Shown here piece by piece: positions 63,746-64,000 of a stretch of 64,000 nt of DNA. The DNA lies in assembly GCA_030272585.1 (NCBI GenBank), contig BSYQ01000002.1, positions 7,998,001 through 8,062,000 on the forward strand, given 5' to 3'. Position numbers and translations under genes: made by a program. A model generated the notes under the pieces. It saw only the letters and a list, made by a program, of their open reading frames with translations, made no database searches and was not told the origin of the DNA. Within the stretch, counting starts at the first letter, position 1. Every line of letters begins with the position of its first letter. This stretch comes from Bryopsis sp. KO-2023. Taxonomy: Eukaryota; Chlorophyta; Ulvophyceae; Bryopsidales; Bryopsidaceae.

Positions 63746-64000
63746 CGAGGGCCTCCACCGACATTTTCACCACATATGTAAATGCTGGTTGGCTGGTTCA
63801 TTTTTACCACATGGAAATGTTGGCTGGCTGGCTGGTTTCCAATACCCCACACATGCTACAATTCGAATTTGAGGATTCAAGATGAAAGATTTCCTCCACC
63901 ACCAGGCAGGTGGCTGTTGATATCATATCACACTCTTATGATAAGAGTGCGAAAAAAAAGCAAAAGAAGATATTAAGAAGGGGGTGTTAAACTTCTTGGA
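63745..64000. repeat. Dispersed repeat family C, copy 4 (cut by window end)
   Basis: Closely follows the copy at 385-660: 'cctccaccgacattttcaccacatatg.aaatgctggttggctggttca', 'accacatggaaatgttggctggctgg', 'caccaccaggcag' and the 'gggggtgttaaacttctt' end. Confidence 0.65.

Overview
This is a repeat-rich stretch of nuclear DNA from a eukaryote. Evidence is spliceosomal GT-AG introns around short exons, an intron-less multicopy F-box/WD40 family, a eukaryotic-type tRNA-Arg, tRNA-derived SINE-like repeats, and CACTA, hAT-like, Ty3/Gypsy and TRIM elements. I cannot place the species; a large-genome alga or other protist fits best, but that is inference.

Host genes. The clearest are F-box/WD40 paralogs at 2226-3272, 44106-45203 and 55675-56724 (all +, about 350-365 aa). 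With them are an F-box-only fragment (6684-6998), a WD40 half without F-box (46602-47264) and a sixth member on the minus strand (53115-48478) that a 3.5-kb CACTA transposon cuts in two. The first and last intact copies also share their upstream DNA, so they are segmental duplicates. Also seen are exons of a TMEM161-like membrane protein (two copies, both inside CACTA DNA), a terminal exon of a ZIP metal transporter (54457-54735, -), a tRNA-Arg(CCG) at 58204-58276, an unidentified spliced gene at 61.0-61.7 kb (-), and scattered unidentified exons and ORFs.

Mobile DNA. The most informative structure is a three-level nest at 15.3-26.8 kb. An 846-bp hAT-like element with an 8-bp target duplication contains a chromodomain Ty3/Gypsy element (15790-26421, identical-looking 418-bp LTRs, TCTGC duplication). 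That in turn holds a 538-bp TRIM (17774-18311, GGAAG duplication) inside gag. A second, uninterrupted hAT copy at 7489-8334 serves as the empty site. The Gypsy element carries an extra sense ORF after integrase, with a long coiled coil and a RING-like Cys/His cluster. A second Ty3/Gypsy composite (31472-39268) carries a dUTPase between protease and reverse transcriptase. The TRIM and both Gypsy elements share the primer-binding core TGGTTTCGGAGC.

The CACTA element (48860-52393) has CACTA...TAGTG ends, a CAA target duplication and subterminal arrays of ACACGGTTT motifs. It carries intron-containing host exons but no visible transposase, so it looks like a Pack-type gene-capturing element. A right-end fragment of the same family, with the same captured exons, lies inverted at about 3941-5340.

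The rest is tRNA-derived repeats (8.7-9.3, 27.9-28.4, 59.2-59.8, 62.8-63.6 kb), two further dispersed repeat families, large minisatellites (36.7-37.6, 39.4-41.3 kb) and AT-rich DNA in which I see no gene.
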